Positions 5,213 to 6,234 of a stretch of 6,234 nt of DNA are shown here, one piece after another. The position numbers and the translations under genes were made by a program. Source of the DNA: Caldifarciminota bacterium (GTDB lineage: Bacteria > Hydrothermota > Hydrothermia > UBA1063 > CAJXJZ01); the NCBI GenBank assembly GCA_027033555.1, contig JALVLE010000029.1, positions 1-6,234 on the forward strand. The letters are read 5' to 3'. Within the stretch, counting starts at the first letter, position 1. Each line of letters begins with the position of its first letter. A model generated the notes under the pieces. That model had not been told where the DNA came from and ran no database searches. It worked only from the letters and a program-made list of their open reading frames with translations.

Positions 5213-6234
5213 TTAATCTTCTTTCTTTAATTGTGTTCTTAGAAGCTCTGCTCTTTTTATATCAAGTTCCTCTCCTTTTAATTCAAAGCCATTTAATGCC
5301 GAGAGGTGTACAGGAGAAATCCACAAGAGCAACTTATTTAATAGCTTTTCTTCTGGTACTCCTTCAAAACCTACCTGAGAAGCAAACTTTACTATAGAAA
5401 GATGCTCAAGTGCTTCATCAAAGGAAATTATCCGTGCACTCTCCAAGATAGCAAGTGAGCGTGAGACCCTGTCCTCAAGTTCAATACGTGCACTGGCAAG
5501 AATCATGTCTCTTGACCGGTTTTCAGTTTCAATAAGGGCCTTCACAACATCCTTTAACATCCTCACAGAGTCTTCCATGGTAACTCCAAGGGTGAACTTG
5601 GTTGATATTTGAATAAAATTTCCCTTTATTTCACTTCTTTCTCCGTATAAGCCTCTAAGAACGATAGGAGCTTTTACCAAAAGAGCAAGAATTTTTTCAG
5701 TTTCTCTTGCAAGAAAAATCCCTGGAATAAACATGAGAACTGAGAGCCTAAAACCTGTTCCGGTGTTGGTAAGAGATGAAGTGAGGTAACCGAAGTTTTC
5801 AGTATATGAAAAATTAAATTCACTTTCAAGGGTTCTTATTCTATACCTGGCCATTGAAAATACATCTTCAAGAGACATCCCCGGCAAAGTTATCTGGATT
5901 CTAAGGTGGTCTCTATCATTAACTATGTATGTCTCCTCCTCTACTTCATTGGTGAAGATAAATACAAAATCTGAACTTCCTCTGCTTAAAATATGCCGCT
6001 CCACAAAGAAATCTTTCTTTATCCGCGTATCAATATTTAGAGACTTAAAATCTCTGACTAAATTTTTGATTGAAAGATTAACTTCTTTAAGAATACTCTC
6101 TTTTTCTTCCCTTGAGAGTCTTTCTGGAAATTTCTTTCCCTCAATATTTCTTACCAACCTTGCCCTGGAGGAGACAACTATTTTTCCCTGTGAATGCCAC
6201 CAAACAGGAGTTAATCTGAAGGATTCAAACCAAG
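5213..6234 (-). CDS. mcsB: McsB-family protein-arginine kinase homologue with altered catalytic residues (5' end off window)
   Basis: The frame stays open to the right edge, giving 339 visible residues; the family is about 350-365, so only a short N-terminus is missing. A TTG at 6157 is internal: upstream in-frame codons encode IVVSSRAR, the family's first ATP-binding motif (SSRxRLxRN, residues 21-29 of the visible part). McsB phosphorylates arginines, marking proteins for ClpCP in Firmicutes. Seen and conserved: VERH (H80), DHLR (R110), GTGFR (R162) and RGLYGE (193-198), all nucleotide-binding positions. Altered: the catalytic NEEDH loop is NDRDH (105-109), the active-site Cys of TSCPTN is Ser153 (TSSLTN), and the C-terminal RDxxRA phosphoarginine-pocket motif is LDIKRA (323-328). 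It may be a non-catalytic or divergent member. Neither mcsA nor clpC is visible; they could lie off the right edge. It is followed closely by hutI. Family confident; activity doubtful. Confidence 0.88.
   Translation of the reverse strand, partial: WFESFRLTPVWWHSQGKIVVSSRARLVRNIEGKKFPERLSREEKESILKEVNLSIKNLVRDFKSLNIDTRIKKDFFVERHILSRGSSDFVFIFTNEVEEETYIVNDRDHLRIQITLPGMSLEDVFSMARYRIRTLESEFNFSYTENFGYLTSSLTNTGTGFRLSVLMFIPGIFLARETEKILALLVKAPIVLRGLYGERSEIKGNFIQISTKFTLGVTMEDSVRMLKDVVKALIETENRSRDMILASARIELEDRVSRSLAILESARIISFDEALEHLSIVKFASQVGFEGVPEEKLLNKLLLWISPVHLSALNGFELKGEELDIKRAELLRTQLKKED

Noticed and set aside
6155..6157. TTG at 6157 as the start of mcsB
   Set aside because: In-frame codons upstream to the window edge have no stop and encode the conserved SSRxR ATP-binding motif, so the gene begins off the right edge.

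Overview
All genes in this window lie on the minus strand, so they read from right to left. Both ends are cut inside a gene. There are five protein-coding genes: mcsB (5' end off the right edge), hutI, hdrC, hdrB and hdrA (3' end off the left edge). The DNA is nearly all coding. The only gap of note is the 91 bp between hutI and hdrC, which holds a convincing sigma-70-type promoter. I see no RNA gene, mobile element, CRISPR array or long repeat.

The content points to an anaerobic bacterium: heterodisulfide-reductase-type iron-sulfur flavoproteins sit beside a bacterial McsB-family protein and a histidine-degradation enzyme. The DNA is AT-leaning. The proteins are rich in Lys, Glu and Arg, with many AGA/AGG arginine codons, which would fit a moderately thermophilic lineage. 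I cannot assign a phylum; an uncultivated or deep-branching anaerobic group is plausible, but that is inference.

Right part (3934-6234): an McsB-family ATP:guanido phosphotransferase is followed 22 bp later by imidazolonepropionase. The McsB homologue keeps the ATP-binding arginines but has substitutions at three places that matter in the canonical protein-arginine kinase: the NEEDH catalytic loop, the active-site Cys and the RDxxRA allosteric motif. The imidazolonepropionase looks fully functional.

Left part (1-3902): an hdrC-hdrB-hdrA operon with its own promoter, TTG starts backed by strong Shine-Dalgarno sites for hdrC and hdrB, and zero spacing between hdrB and hdrA. HdrC would carry electrons through two [4Fe-4S] clusters to HdrB, which has both cysteine-rich CCG motifs needed for the disulfide-cleaving non-cubane clusters. 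HdrA is the most interesting protein. A complete GltD/NfnB-like NAD(P)H-FAD oxidoreductase module of about 470 residues sits between two ferredoxin-type cluster motifs that are normally adjacent in HdrA. This gives one polypeptide two FAD sites, one NAD(P) site and many clusters. The likely role is a soluble, flavin-based electron-bifurcating or -confurcating complex that uses NAD(P)H directly rather than through a separate hydrogenase or dehydrogenase subunit. The oxidised disulfide (or other acceptor) and the ferredoxin-type partner are not identified by this window.
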